From contig NZ_JBLQUK010000008.1 in assembly GCF_047872805.1 (NCBI RefSeq), forward strand, positions 1 through 64,000: a DNA stretch of 64,000 nucleotides, written 5' to 3'. Shown here piece by piece: positions 17,081 through 25,338 of this stretch; position 1 is the stretch's first letter, and every line of letters begins with the position of its first letter. The notes below the pieces were generated by a model. The model was not told where the DNA came from, ran no database searches, and worked only from the letters and a program-made list of their open reading frames with translations. This DNA comes from Erythrobacter sp047872805. Lineage in GTDB: Bacteria > Pseudomonadota > Alphaproteobacteria > Sphingomonadales > Sphingomonadaceae. Made by a program: the position numbers and the translations under genes.

Positions 17081-18207
17081 ATTCGGCGCGCGGCGGCATC
17101 GTTCCCGAACCCATCGCCCGGCAGCCCTGGGTGATGTTGATCCCGCTGTTCATGCTGGTGCTGTTCGGTGCCGCGGTGCTCTATTCGGCTGCGGGAGGAT
17201 CAATGCAGCCCTATGCGGCATCGCATCTGATGCGTTTCGGCATCTTCCTTGTAATGGCCGCCGTCATCACCGCACTGCCGCGCGAGCTGGTGCGTTTCCT
17301 TACCTATCCCGCCTATGTCATCGTGCTGGTGTTGCTGTTGGGGGTAGAGATAATCGGACAGGTGAACGGCGGCAGCCAGCGGTGGCTCGACCTTGGTTTT
17401 ATGGTGCTGCAACCATCAGAAATCATGAAGCCGGTGATCGTTGTCGCGCTGGCGCATTATTTTGCCACCCTACCTGCAGGACTCATCACCAGCTGGCGCG
17501 CCTTGGTGGTTCCCGGAGCGATGATTGGTATGCCAGTCGCGCTCGTGCTGCTTCAGCCGGATCTTGGCACGTCTCTGGCGATTGCATTTGGCGGCGCAGT
17601 TGTCTTGCTACTCGCCGGGTTGCCAATGCGGTGGTTTGTGGCGGGCGGCGTAGCCGCGCTTGCGGCGGCACCGCTCATGTTCTTCTTCGTTCTGCAGGAC
17701 TACCAACAGCGCCGGGTTATGACGATGTTCGACCCCGAAGCGGACGCTTTGGGGGCAGGCTATCACATCGCCCAGTCCAAGATCGCCATCGGTTCGGGCG
17801 GCATTCTCGGCAAGGGTTTCAACAATGGTTCGCAAAGCCATCTGCAATATCTGCCCGAACCGCATACCGATTTTGTATTCGCCACCATGGCAGAGGAATG
17901 GGGATTGGTCGGCGGGCTGTTCGTGCTCGCGGTGTTCAGCATCATCCTGAGATGGGGCATGCGGGTGGCGCGCGAATCGCGCGACCGGTTCTCCAGCCTG
18001 CTGGCGGCGGGGATGAGCGCGACGATATTCTTTTACATTGCGGTCAATCTGCTGATGGTGATGGGCATGGCCCCGGTTGTCGGCATCCCACTGCCGTTTA
18101 TGAGCCATGGTGGATCGTCGATGTTGACCAATATGATCTGCATCGGCGCTTTGATGATGGTCAATCGCTGGAACCAGCGCGCGCCCCGCAGTGGGCTTTC
18201 GTCCTAA
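17077..18207 (+). CDS. rodA: Rod shape-determining protein RodA, SEDS glycosyltransferase
   Basis: RodA polymerises lipid II into glycan strands with PBP2. The 376-residue polytopic protein contains the SEDS hallmarks NGGSQRWLDLGFMVLQPSE, LQPDLGTSLAI, YQQRRVMTMFDPEADALGAG, HTDFVFATMAEEWG and a C-terminal GIPLPFMSHGGSSML. It is the last gene of the elongasome operon, overlapping mrdA by four bases and ending three bases from a convergent luxR-type gene, with no clear terminator between them. Confidence 0.97.
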   Translation: MNSARGGIVPEPIARQPWVMLIPLFMLVLFGAAVLYSAAGGSMQPYAASHLMRFGIFLVMAAVITALPRELVRFLTYPAYVIVLVLLLGVEIIGQVNGGSQRWLDLGFMVLQPSEIMKPVIVVALAHYFATLPAGLITSWRALVVPGAMIGMPVALVLLQPDLGTSLAIAFGGAVVLLLAGLPMRWFVAGGVAALAAAPLMFFFVLQDYQQRRVMTMFDPEADALGAGYHIAQSKIAIGSGGILGKGFNNGSQSHLQYLPEPHTDFVFATMAEEWGLVGGLFVLAVFSIILRWGMRVARESRDRFSSLLAAGMSATIFFYIAVNLLMVMGMAPVVGIPLPFMSHGGSSMLTNMICIGALMMVNRWNQRAPRSGLSS

Positions 18208-18210
18208 GCG

Positions 18211-18939
18211 TTAGACCCGTACCAGCCCCAACCTCAGCGCCTTGACCACCGCGCCGACCCTGTCGGTCACGTCAAGCTTGGCGTAAATGCGTTTGGAATA
18301 GGTTTTTACCGTGTCCGGCGACAGGCCCAGGATGGTTGCAATCGCCCCCACCGATTTACCCCGCGCCGCCCAGGTCAGCACCTCGATTTCGCGCTCCGAA
18401 AGGCTTGGGGTATCGCTGCTTTCGTCGATCAGGATGCAAATCCGCTGGTGCCCTGCCTGGGCGACGCTGCGAACAGTCCCAAGCTGATCATCTGAAAGTT
18501 CGGGCACTGGCCGGTCAAAATCAAACGAAGCATAGGCCGCGCGGCCGCGGGGACCATAGAGCGGCACTCCAATCCCGTGGATCAAGCCAAACTGACGCAT
18601 GGCAGCGAAATACGCTTCGTTTTCGGGGGTGTTCGGCCCAGCAGCGATTGCATCGGCCCAGCTCATCATCGAACCGCTTTGCATCACCCTTCGCGGGATC
18701 GGGTCGCTGGCGCGGAATTCTTCCTGTTCATACATTTCGAGCCATTCGGCGCTGAAGCCTTCGGTATAAACCACCGTGGTCGAGGATGTTGGGCCATCAA
18801 ACGGCGGTGTGACGTGATAGCTCATCCGCACCACACCCTGCTTAACGCAGATTTCGCGCGCAAATCTCAGCACGGCCTCGATGTCATGTAATGCATCGAT
18901 CTGATCGAAATACCACTGCATCGGAGCGCAGGTTACCAT
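18211..18939 (-). CDS. LuxR family solo regulator with intact acyl-homoserine-lactone pocket residues
   Basis: A 242-residue quorum-sensing type regulator: an N-terminal autoinducer-binding domain (about 10-165) and a C-terminal LuxR helix-turn-helix (about 178-240). The pocket residues invariant in TraR/LuxR occur with exact spacing: W66, Y70, D79, P80, W94 and G122. The DNA-binding trio E184, L188 and G194 is also kept. It should therefore bind an acyl-HLA-type lactone signal, that is an acyl-homoserine lactone. No luxI synthase is in the window, so it is a solo or its partner is elsewhere. A palindrome-rich 205-bp spacer separates it from the divergent winged-helix gene. Confidence 0.9.
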   Translation of the reverse strand: MVTCAPMQWYFDQIDALHDIEAVLRFAREICVKQGVVRMSYHVTPPFDGPTSSTTVVYTEGFSAEWLEMYEQEEFRASDPIPRRVMQSGSMMSWADAIAAGPNTPENEAYFAAMRQFGLIHGIGVPLYGPRGRAAYASFDFDRPVPELSDDQLGTVRSVAQAGHQRICILIDESSDTPSLSEREIEVLTWAARGKSVGAIATILGLSPDTVKTYSKRIYAKLDVTDRVGAVVKALRLGLVRV

Positions 18940-19028
18940 AAGTCCCCCAGATGGGCGACTTTCCGTGTGCGTAAACTTTCTTCATAGCGCGCAAGGTTCA
19001 AACGAACTCGGACGTTCGGGTCGCAGCT

Positions 19029-19062
19029 GCTGAGATACTCAGCGGTCTGGTTGAACGTTCAA
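19029..19062. promoter_or_regulatory. Two palindromes in the luxR-type / winged-helix spacer
   Basis: GCTGAG-ATA-CTCAGC (19029-19043) is a perfect 6+6 inverted repeat, and TTGAACGTTCAA (19051-19062) is a perfect 12-bp palindrome. Both lie about 90-120 bp upstream of the LuxR-type start and 80-115 bp upstream of the winged-helix start. They are plausible operators for one or both products; neither matches the canonical lux box closely. Confidence 0.5.
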
Positions 19063-19064
19063 GT

Positions 19065-19111
19065 CCTGGCGGCAGTCGCGCTTCCCCCCATTTGCGCCGA
19101 CTGCCGTCAGG
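19065..19111. other. Long hairpin in the leader of the winged-helix gene
   Basis: CCTGGCGGCAGTCG (19065-19078) and CGACTGCCGTCAGG (19098-19111) pair over 14 bp with one mismatch, around a 19-base loop containing CCCCCC. The hairpin would end 33 bases before the start at 19144. It lacks a T tract, so it is more likely a leader structure than a terminator. Confidence 0.5.
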
Positions 19112-19143
19112 CAACCCGTTTCACACCATAGCCGAGGTTTGCC

Positions 19144-19482
19144 ATGAGCAAGTTGCGCAACGCAGCGTCACATATCAGCCGTCTGTTTTCAGCCAATCGC
19201 GGGGAATGTAGCGCTGTTGCCGCTGGAATTGCACCTGATATGGTCGAGGTCGCAACGGCCATCCAGTCGCGGCAGGCCGGTGGGCATGCAACCACTTTGC
19301 GCCAATTGCACACGATTTCCAGCCTCAGCCAGCCACAGGCGCTAACGCTTATCCGCGCGTTGGAGCGCGCCGGGATTGTCCACATCGAAAGCAATCTTGG
19401 CGATGCATTTGAATCGACCATCACGCTTACGGAAAAAGCGCAGCGTTGGCTTGACCGTGATTTGACCGGGCAAGCGCGCTAA
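19144..19482 (+). CDS. Small winged-helix (MarR-like) DNA-binding protein
   Basis: The 112-residue product looks like a single winged-helix domain. It has a helical N-terminus (MVEVATAIQSRQ), a recognition-helix-like LSQPQALTLIRALERAGIVH (residues about 62-81) and a wing ending in ESTITLTEKAQRWLDRDL, the usual MarR-type wing and following helix. No effector-binding or dimerisation domain is obvious. It is divergent from the LuxR-type gene and may share its control region. The MarR assignment is by pattern only. Confidence 0.7.
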   Translation: MSKLRNAASHISRLFSANRGECSAVAAGIAPDMVEVATAIQSRQAGGHATTLRQLHTISSLSQPQALTLIRALERAGIVHIESNLGDAFESTITLTEKAQRWLDRDLTGQAR

Positions 19483-19594
19483 CGCACGGCTTTTGGGCTT
19501 TTCATAAGTAGCAGGGGCGCTATATGCAGCCGCTCGCTGATTCGGACCGCATGCAGCCGTGCGAAATTCAGTTTCCCGATGTTTGATCGGCAAT

Positions 19595-19670
<76 letters not shown>

Positions 19671-19743
19671 TAGCAATTTTGCAAAATATTCGCGTCAGTT
19701 CTTGCGCTCTTCAATGGCGCTGTCCTGTCAATTTTGCTTGCTT

Positions 19744-19767
19744 GTTATCACATTCTGATGTGATAAC
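19744..19767. promoter_or_regulatory. Perfect palindrome immediately upstream of the HTH-RibB gene
   Basis: The arms GTTATCACAT (19744-19753) and ATGTGATAAC (19758-19767) are perfect complements around a four-base spacer, and the right arm ends eight bases before the ATG at 19776. No Shine-Dalgarno is visible in those eight bases. Because the downstream protein has its own N-terminal helix-turn-helix, I infer an autoregulatory operator. The arm order is opposite to a CRP site. Confidence 0.65.
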
Positions 19768-19775
19768 TATCGCCC

Positions 19776-21026
19776 ATGAACACATCAATAATCACACGCG
19801 TGCGCTCGCTTGTTGAGAGCGGCAAGATGACAAAGGCCGGTTTGGCCCGGGCTGCGGGCCTGCATGCCAACACTTTGCGCGATGCTGCTGAGGTGGATTG
19901 GAACCCTACCGCCGACACTCTCGCAAAGCTTGAAGCTTTCCTCGAAGCCAATGATGATCGGCCGGTGCTGGTCGGGATTGAGGAAATCATTGACGAGGCA
20001 CGCAACGGTCGGATGTACATATTGGTAGATGACGAGGACCGTGAAAACGAAGGTGATCTGATTATCCCCGCGCAAATGGCGACCCCGGCGGCGATCAATT
20101 TCATGGCCACACATGGACGCGGTCTGATTTGTCTGGCGCTGGACCGGGCACGGGTCGATCAGCTTGGCCTTGAACCGATGAGCCGCAACAATAAGGAAAG
20201 CATGCAGACCGCCTTCACGATTTCTATCGAGGCGAAGGAAGGCGTGACCACCGGTATTTCGGCGGCAGACCGGGCGCGCACCATCTCGGTTGCGATTGAT
20301 TCGACCAAAGGACCTGATGATATTGTGACGCCGGGCCATGTCTTTCCGCTTGCCGCGCGCGATGGCGGGACGCTGGTGCGTGCCGGGCATACCGAAGCGG
20401 CGGTCGATATCTCGCGACTCGCCGGGCTCAATCCCAGCGGTGTCATTTGCGAGATCATGAATGACGATGGGTCAATGGCGCGGCTCGATGATTTGATCGC
20501 CTTTGCGCGGCGCCACGAATTGAAGATCGGCACGATCCGCGATTTGATTGCCTATCGAATGCGCAACGATCATCTGGTCGAAAGGCTGGGCGAGCGCAGT
20601 TTTGAAAGCGATTACGGCGGCCAATGGCGTCTGATTACCTACCGCGACCGGATCGCCGACAGCGAAGCCTATGTCCTGCAGAAAGGGCATGTGAGCGCCG
20701 ATGCTCCCACCCTCGCCCGCGTCCATCCTATTTCGGTGTTTGACGATGTGCTGGGCGCGCCCGGTCCGCGCAAACGCACCTTGCAGCGCGCGATGGGCGC
20801 GATCGGGGCGCATGGGTCGGGGGTCATTGTCATTCTGACTCAGCGGGTCGGGTCGAGCGGCGAATGGTCGCAGGACGAGGAGATCCGCAATATCGGCATC
20901 GGCAGCCAGATCCTTGCCGATCTGGGTGTGCACGAAATGGTGCTGCTCTCCAATTCCCGGCCCGACCTGGTCGCGCTGGAAGGATATGGCATCACCATTA
21001 TCGATCATCAGGAAATCCCGGAGTAA
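19776..21026 (+). CDS. ribB: 3,4-dihydroxy-2-butanone 4-phosphate synthase with N-terminal HTH and degenerate GTP cyclohydrolase II domain
   Basis: RibB converts ribulose 5-phosphate to the four-carbon precursor of riboflavin. The 416 residues form three parts. Residues 1-60 are a helix-turn-helix-like unit (KAGLARAAGLHANTLRDA). Residues about 65-270 are the DHBP synthase, with DDEDRENEGDLI (85-96), THGRGLICLAL, TPGHVFPL and RAGHTEAAVDISRLAGL. The C-terminal 140 residues resemble GTP cyclohydrolase II but lack its zinc cysteines: the region after RVH reads PISVFDDVLG, and no CDCG is present. This matches the RibBX type, in which the second domain does not open GTP. An alternative start is ATG 19827, which still keeps the HTH. 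ribH follows five bases on. Confidence 0.92.
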   Translation: MNTSIITRVRSLVESGKMTKAGLARAAGLHANTLRDAAEVDWNPTADTLAKLEAFLEANDDRPVLVGIEEIIDEARNGRMYILVDDEDRENEGDLIIPAQMATPAAINFMATHGRGLICLALDRARVDQLGLEPMSRNNKESMQTAFTISIEAKEGVTTGISAADRARTISVAIDSTKGPDDIVTPGHVFPLAARDGGTLVRAGHTEAAVDISRLAGLNPSGVICEIMNDDGSMARLDDLIAFARRHELKIGTIRDLIAYRMRNDHLVERLGERSFESDYGGQWRLITYRDRIADSEAYVLQKGHVSADAPTLARVHPISVFDDVLGAPGPRKRTLQRAMGAIGAHGSGVIVILTQRVGSSGEWSQDEEIRNIGIGSQILADLGVHEMVLLSNSRPDLVALEGYGITIIDHQEIPE

Positions 21027-21031
21027 CTTCA

Positions 21032-21454
21032 ATGGCCAAATTTCTTATTGTCGAGGCGCGCTTTTACGCCTCACTGAACGACATGCTCATCTCCGGCGCG
21101 ATGGCAGCCCTCACAGCAGCCGGCCACGAAGCCGAAGTGTTGACCGTTCCGGGTGCGCTTGAGGTGCCAGGAGCAATCGCACTGGCTGCCGAAAGCGGTG
21201 AATATGACGGATTTGTAGCGATCGGCGTGGTCATCCGCGGTGAGACTTACCACTTTGAAATCGTCGCGGGTGAAAGCGCACGGGCAATCATGGCCTTGAG
21301 CATGGACGGTATCGCTATCGGCAATGGCATTCTGACGGTCGAGAATGAGGCGCAGGCGCTTGTTCGGGCTGATCCGGCGCAAAAGGATAAGGGCGGAGAA
21401 GCGGCAAAGGCGGCAATGGCAATGTTGGAATTGGCGCACAGATTTGCCCGTTGA
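21032..21454 (+). CDS. ribH: 6,7-dimethyl-8-ribityllumazine synthase
   Basis: RibH joins the RibB product to the pyrimidine intermediate to make lumazine, the penultimate step to riboflavin. The 140-residue product has VPGALEVPGAIALAAE (the substrate loop), GFVAIGVVIRGETYHFEIVA with the catalytic His, and ENEAQALVRA at the end. It is slightly shorter than the usual 150-160 residues. The ATG at 21032 lies five bases after the ribB stop; a longer frame begins inside ribB. Other rib genes are not in the window. Confidence 0.94.
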   Translation: MAKFLIVEARFYASLNDMLISGAMAALTAAGHEAEVLTVPGALEVPGAIALAAESGEYDGFVAIGVVIRGETYHFEIVAGESARAIMALSMDGIAIGNGILTVENEAQALVRADPAQKDKGGEAAKAAMAMLELAHRFAR

Positions 21455-21592
21455 GAGCCCCGATTTGCCGAATGACCTGCTAAACCCGCGCGAGAATAAG
21501 TATTTTCACGGATACACTTCTTCATAAGTCCCGCTTACCACGGGCTCAGGGGAACTTCTTGCAATCCGGGTCGCGCTGGGACGGGATAAGAA

Positions 21593-21820
21593 TTGAAAAA
21601 ACTATCGATAAACACCGCGATCGAACTCCACGAATGCCGCAGGACACTTGCGCTAACGCTGGACAGGCTTGACCGTCTGGGCGCCGGGCTCGCGGCGATC
21701 CACGTCAATGCCGCCATTGAGCAGTTGAACGATAACATCGGCGTGATCGAGCACAGCTTGGTGCACGATTTCGAACCCAGTTTCATCCGCATCGTACAAG
21801 GCGGTCGCGTTTTGAATTGA
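21593..21820 (+). CDS. Small protein of unknown function, TTG start
   Basis: A 75-residue open frame starting TTG at 21593, preceded by GGGATAAG. The product is mainly helical with regularly spaced Leu (TLALTLDRLDRLGAGLAAIHVNAAIEQLND) and has no signal peptide or cysteines. I recognise no family. A 133-codon frame on the opposite strand is richer in Ser and Pro and looks like a shadow. Coding status is likely but unproven. Confidence 0.5.
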   Translation: MKKLSINTAIELHECRRTLALTLDRLDRLGAGLAAIHVNAAIEQLNDNIGVIEHSLVHDFEPSFIRIVQGGRVLN

Positions 21821-22183
21821 CCGGCCGATTGTCCACCAATGTCAAAAGCCAACATTGGCTGAGGAGCAACATACGCAGCTTCACTTAATATACAGAGCGA
21901 TACAAGCGTCATAGTGCCGCATGGGGTGCGCACCATTCAAGGTGTCAGGTGGATAGGCACCCTTGATGGAGTATGTCTTGGCGCTGCCTCAAAACCTGCC
22001 GAAAGTTCAGTTGCGACCTCTCCCGGTTTTGCCTCATTGGTTCGACGCTGCGCGGCGCTTGATCTGTTTCCATCCAACTTCGCGAGATCTCTTACCGGCG
22101 ACACGTGCGAGCGTCGGATGAGGGAAGGTAAGGATGGGCGTTACTTAGCCGACGTGACATTTGGCGAAATGCGCAAGGCCACC
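21821..22183. other. Spacer of about 360 bp with a short inverted repeat
   Basis: No convincing gene lies here. The open frame of the following gene extends back to 21914, but the added residues have no recognisable pattern. CCAATGT (21836-21842) and ACATTGG (21852-21858) form a 7-bp inverted repeat just after the stop at 21820. AT-rich sequence near 21885-21895 (TTAATATAC) could hold a -10 element. Confidence 0.4.
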
Positions 22184-22759
22184 ATGCCGAGGCAGCCCAA
22201 AGCCCTTGATACAAACCTTCCACCAACAAGCCGCCAAGCGACCGATCTCGATGGGCTTGCAGACCAATTGTCTGCGATCGCGCGAGAATTGCGGCGTGTG
22301 CCTCTGGCTGTGGGCATCGACCAAGATGGCAATGCGGCTGTGCGGCGTGCAATCGACGAATCTCGAGCCTCTCTTGCCACTGGGCCTGAGAGCTCAGGCG
22401 CTGCCACGATTGAAGACAGCCGCCGCGAGCGTGCCCTGAAAGCGGAAGCGGCACGCGAGATCTATACACAGCGCCGCCGAAGGGCTGTGCTGTTCGGCAA
22501 TCCGGACCTGTTTGGTGAACCTGCATGGGACATTCTGCTCGACCTCTACATCGCTGAGGTCGAGGGCAAGGCAGTGTCCGTTTCGAGCGCCTGCATAGGC
22601 TCAGCCGCGCCGCCCACCACTGGCCTGCGCTGGCTCGGTGTGCTGGCCGAAAACAACCTGATCCTGCGCGAGCACGATCCTGAGGATCAACGCCGCGTGC
22701 TCGTTAGGCTGACCGACAGCGGGCTCGCGGCGATGGATCAGTTTTTTTCAGGTATCTAA
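22184..22759 (+). CDS. Winged-helix (MarR-like) DNA-binding protein with helical N-terminus
   Basis: From the ATG at 22184 the product has 191 residues. An N-terminal helical part contains LADQLSAIARELRR and a charged REIYTQRRRRAVLFG. The C-terminal winged helix has DILLDLYIAEVEGKAVSVSS, ACIGSAAPPTTGLRWLGVLAEN as recognition helix, and VRLTDSGLAAMDQFF at the end. That last motif is typical of MarR-like wings. Starts at 22118 or 22169 are also possible; I prefer 22184 because AAGG lies five bases upstream. It probably binds DNA; target unknown. It ends about 20 bases from the convergent eno gene. Confidence 0.72.
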   Translation: MPRQPKALDTNLPPTSRQATDLDGLADQLSAIARELRRVPLAVGIDQDGNAAVRRAIDESRASLATGPESSGAATIEDSRRERALKAEAAREIYTQRRRRAVLFGNPDLFGEPAWDILLDLYIAEVEGKAVSVSSACIGSAAPPTTGLRWLGVLAENNLILREHDPEDQRRVLVRLTDSGLAAMDQFFSGI

Positions 22760-22779
22760 AGCCGTCTCAGACCTGTCGC

Positions 22780-24069
22780 TCAGCCAGACAGTGCGCCGAA
22801 ACAGCCTGGCCCTGCATAGGCAGCGCTATCGCCCAATTCTTCCTCGATCCGGATGAGCTGGTTGTACTTCGCCAGCCTATCCGAACGCGCCAACGATCCA
22901 GTCTTGATCTGCCCGCAATTGGTCGCCACCGCGAGATCGGCGATGGTCGCATCCTCGGTCTCCCCCGAACGGTGGCTCATCACGCTGGTGTAGCGCGCGC
23001 GGGTAGCCATATCGACCGCCGCCAATGTCTCTGTCAGCGTGCCGATTTGATTGACCTTTACCAGCAGCGAATTGGCCAGACCCTTTGCGATCCCATCGGA
23101 CAGACGGGCTGGATTGGTCACGAACAGATCATCGCCGACCAATTGCACGCAGTTGCCGATCAATTGGGTGAGCGCAGTCCAGCCTTCGAAATCATCCTCG
23201 CTCATGCCGTCTTCGATGGAGCGGATCGGGTAATCATCGCAGAGTCGCGCCAGATAATCGGCCATTCCTGCGCCATCGAGGCTCAGTCCCTCGCCCGAGA
23301 TTTGATATTTGCCGTCGCGGTAAAATTCGGTCGCGGCGCAATCCAGCGCGAGCACGATGTCGGTGCCCGGGGTGAACCCGGCCTGCTCTACCGACGCCAT
23401 GATGAAATCGAGCGCCGCGCGAGTGCTTGCCAGATCGGGGGCGAACCCTCCTTCATCTCCGACGCTGGTCGCCAGCCCCTTATCCGCCAGACCTTTTTTC
23501 AAGGTATGGAACACCTCTGAACCCCAGCGCACAGCCTCTGCCAGGTCAGGCGCGCCAACGGGCATGATCATGAATTCCTGAATGTCGATGGGGTTATCCG
23601 CATGCTCGCCGCCGTTGATGATGTTCATCATCGGCACCGGCAGGACATGCGCGGAGACTCCGCCGAGATAGGAATACAGCGGCAGGCCGCGCGCATTGGC
23701 CGCCGCCTTGGCCACCGCAAGGCTGGTGCCGAGAATGGCATTGGCACCAAGCCGCGCCTTGTTGGTTGTTCCGTCCAGCGCAATCAACGACAGATCGACG
23801 TCGCGCTGATCCTCTGCATCGAACGCACCGATGAGCAGATCGCGGATCTCCGAATTGACCGCATCGACCGCTTTGAGCACACCTTTGCCCTTGTATCGCG
23901 CTGGATCGCCATCGCGCAGTTCGACCGCCTCATGCGCTCCAGTCGAAGCGCCCGAAGGCACCGCCGCGCGGCCAAAGCTGCCGTCGTCGAGCAACACATC
24001 CACTTCGACGGTCGGGTTGCCCCTGCTGTCGAGAATTTCGCGGGCATGAATGTCGATTATGGCGGTCAT
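22780..24069 (-). CDS. eno: Enolase
   Basis: Enolase converts 2-phosphoglycerate to phosphoenolpyruvate in glycolysis and gluconeogenesis. The 429-residue product has the normal length and motifs: MTAIIDIHAREILDSRGNPT, GASTGAHEAVELRDGD, the active-site lysine region NSLLVKVNQIGTLTETL, and SHRSGETEDATIADLAVATN. It is transcribed alone, with a 193-bp spacer to the divergent YqjD-like gene. Confidence 0.98.
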   Translation of the reverse strand: MTAIIDIHAREILDSRGNPTVEVDVLLDDGSFGRAAVPSGASTGAHEAVELRDGDPARYKGKGVLKAVDAVNSEIRDLLIGAFDAEDQRDVDLSLIALDGTTNKARLGANAILGTSLAVAKAAANARGLPLYSYLGGVSAHVLPVPMMNIINGGEHADNPIDIQEFMIMPVGAPDLAEAVRWGSEVFHTLKKGLADKGLATSVGDEGGFAPDLASTRAALDFIMASVEQAGFTPGTDIVLALDCAATEFYRDGKYQISGEGLSLDGAGMADYLARLCDDYPIRSIEDGMSEDDFEGWTALTQLIGNCVQLVGDDLFVTNPARLSDGIAKGLANSLLVKVNQIGTLTETLAAVDMATRARYTSVMSHRSGETEDATIADLAVATNCGQIKTGSLARSDRLAKYNQLIRIEEELGDSAAYAGPGCFGALSG

Positions 24070-24261
24070 GATTGTCTCCGGGTGGAAAGTGTGGTAGGCG
24101 AGTAAGACACTGGGTCAAGATGCAAGCTCGGGCTCTTGGCGTTGCTGGTTTCGGCTTCCCTATTCGTCGGAACCAAGCGGCGCAAGCGGCGTAGATTTAG
24201 CATAACAAACTGGCGCGTGTTACCACTGGAAATGCGCGCTACAGGAAGGCAAAGAGACGAT

Positions 24262-24876
24262 ATGGCTGACACCACGACAAACAAAGCTCCGGCAAAGCGG
24301 GCAGCGCCCAAATCGGCGACCAAGGCGTCTCCCGCCAAGAAAGCTGCACCGAAAAAGACCGGTGCAGCAGCCAAGCCGGTGGATGATTCGGTCCCTTCAG
24401 GCACAGGGGAGGCGAAGAGCCGATTCAACGCTGCGCTCGAAGAGGCGAAGGCCGGCGCCGCTGCATTGCGCGCCGAAGCTGGAAACCGTGCAGGCGATTA
24501 CCGCGAACAAGCCAAATCCCGTGGAGACGAATTGATGAACGAAGCCAAGGTTTACAGCGAGAAAGCTCGCAGCCGCGCCGGTGAACTGGCGAACGAGGGC
24601 AAGTCCGCCGCTAGCGATGCACTTGCGACGATTGGCAAGGCGGTCGGTGACACGGCCGTCCAGATCGACGAACGTTTGGGCGAACAATATGGCGATTATG
24701 CGCGTTCAGCCTCGCGTAGCCTGGCTGAAACGTCGGCCAAGCTCGAAGCGAAGAGCGTCGATGAACTGGGCGAAGATGCCCGTGCAATGGTCCGCAAGAG
24801 CCCGGCTGTCGCCGTCGGCATTGCGGCGGTTGCAGGGTTCCTGCTGGCGCGGTTGTTCCGCGGTTCACGCGACTGA
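24262..24876 (+). CDS. ElaB/YqjD/DUF883-like membrane-anchored protein
   Basis: The ATG at 24262 gives 204 residues. The N-terminal 45 residues are Lys/Ala/Pro-rich (APAKRAAPKSATKASPAKKA), resembling histone H1-like tails. A long charged helix follows (about 55-170), and the C-terminus holds a hydrophobic anchor after RKSPAVAVGIAAVAGFLLARLFRG. That ending is the hallmark of the YqjD/ElaB group, C-tail-anchored inner-membrane proteins reported to bind ribosomes in E. coli. The next gene is a YqjE-like holin-family protein, so this is a yqjDE-type cluster. The Lys-rich head is an addition to the usual form. Confidence 0.72.
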   Translation: MADTTTNKAPAKRAAPKSATKASPAKKAAPKKTGAAAKPVDDSVPSGTGEAKSRFNAALEEAKAGAAALRAEAGNRAGDYREQAKSRGDELMNEAKVYSEKARSRAGELANEGKSAASDALATIGKAVGDTAVQIDERLGEQYGDYARSASRSLAETSAKLEAKSVDELGEDARAMVRKSPAVAVGIAAVAGFLLARLFRGSRD

Positions 24877-24900
24877 TTTTGAAACCAGCGGGCAGAGGGG

Positions 24901-25338
24901 ATGGACAATATCGACCGCCAGACAGGCGCGGCCCACCCGGGTAACGCTGCGCCTGATGCCGAAAATGCAGTTCCTCCCGCGAACAACGAACCAGACGACT
25001 CCCTGATCGGAGAGATTGCTGCGCTGATCGACGGCGGTCGCACCTATGCGCAGGCAGAGATAGGCTTTCAAAAGACCCGCGCAAAACTGGCTGGGCGAAA
25101 TCTGGGCACGGTGCTGTTATGCATCATCCTTGCCCTGATACTTGTGCATATCGCCTTGCTTGCGCTCGCGGTCGGTCTGGTAATTGCGCTTGCGCCGCTG
25201 GTCTCGATCTGGGGTGCCATCGCAATCGTGGTGGGCGGCCTGCTGCTGGTGGTTGCCGTGCTCACCTTGATCGCAAAGAAGCGTGTTCAGAGGCTCTCAA
25301 CACTCTTTGCTTCTGACCAAAATGAGGCGGATGCATGA
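24901..25338 (+). CDS. Phage-holin-family (YqjE/DUF1469-like) membrane protein
   Basis: The 145-residue product has an acidic N-terminus, an amphipathic segment (ALIDGGRTYAQAEIGFQKTRAKLAG) and two membrane helices (about 70-92 and 97-120). That is the layout of the holin-X/YqjE family. Despite the name, chromosomal members are not linked to phage lysis and no phage genes are nearby. It lies between a YqjD-like gene and a small membrane protein that it overlaps by four bases. Confidence 0.78.
   Translation: MDNIDRQTGAAHPGNAAPDAENAVPPANNEPDDSLIGEIAALIDGGRTYAQAEIGFQKTRAKLAGRNLGTVLLCIILALILVHIALLALAVGLVIALAPLVSIWGAIAIVVGGLLLVVAVLTLIAKKRVQRLSTLFASDQNEADA

Noticed and set aside
19744..19767. CRP-type site upstream of ribB
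   Set aside because: The arms are TCACA then TGTGA, the reverse order of the CRP consensus TGTGA-N6-TCACA, and the spacing differs.
24901..25338. Prophage remnant suggested by the phage-holin family name
   Set aside because: No other phage genes are near; the family is a common chromosomal YqjE-like group found beside YqjD-like genes.
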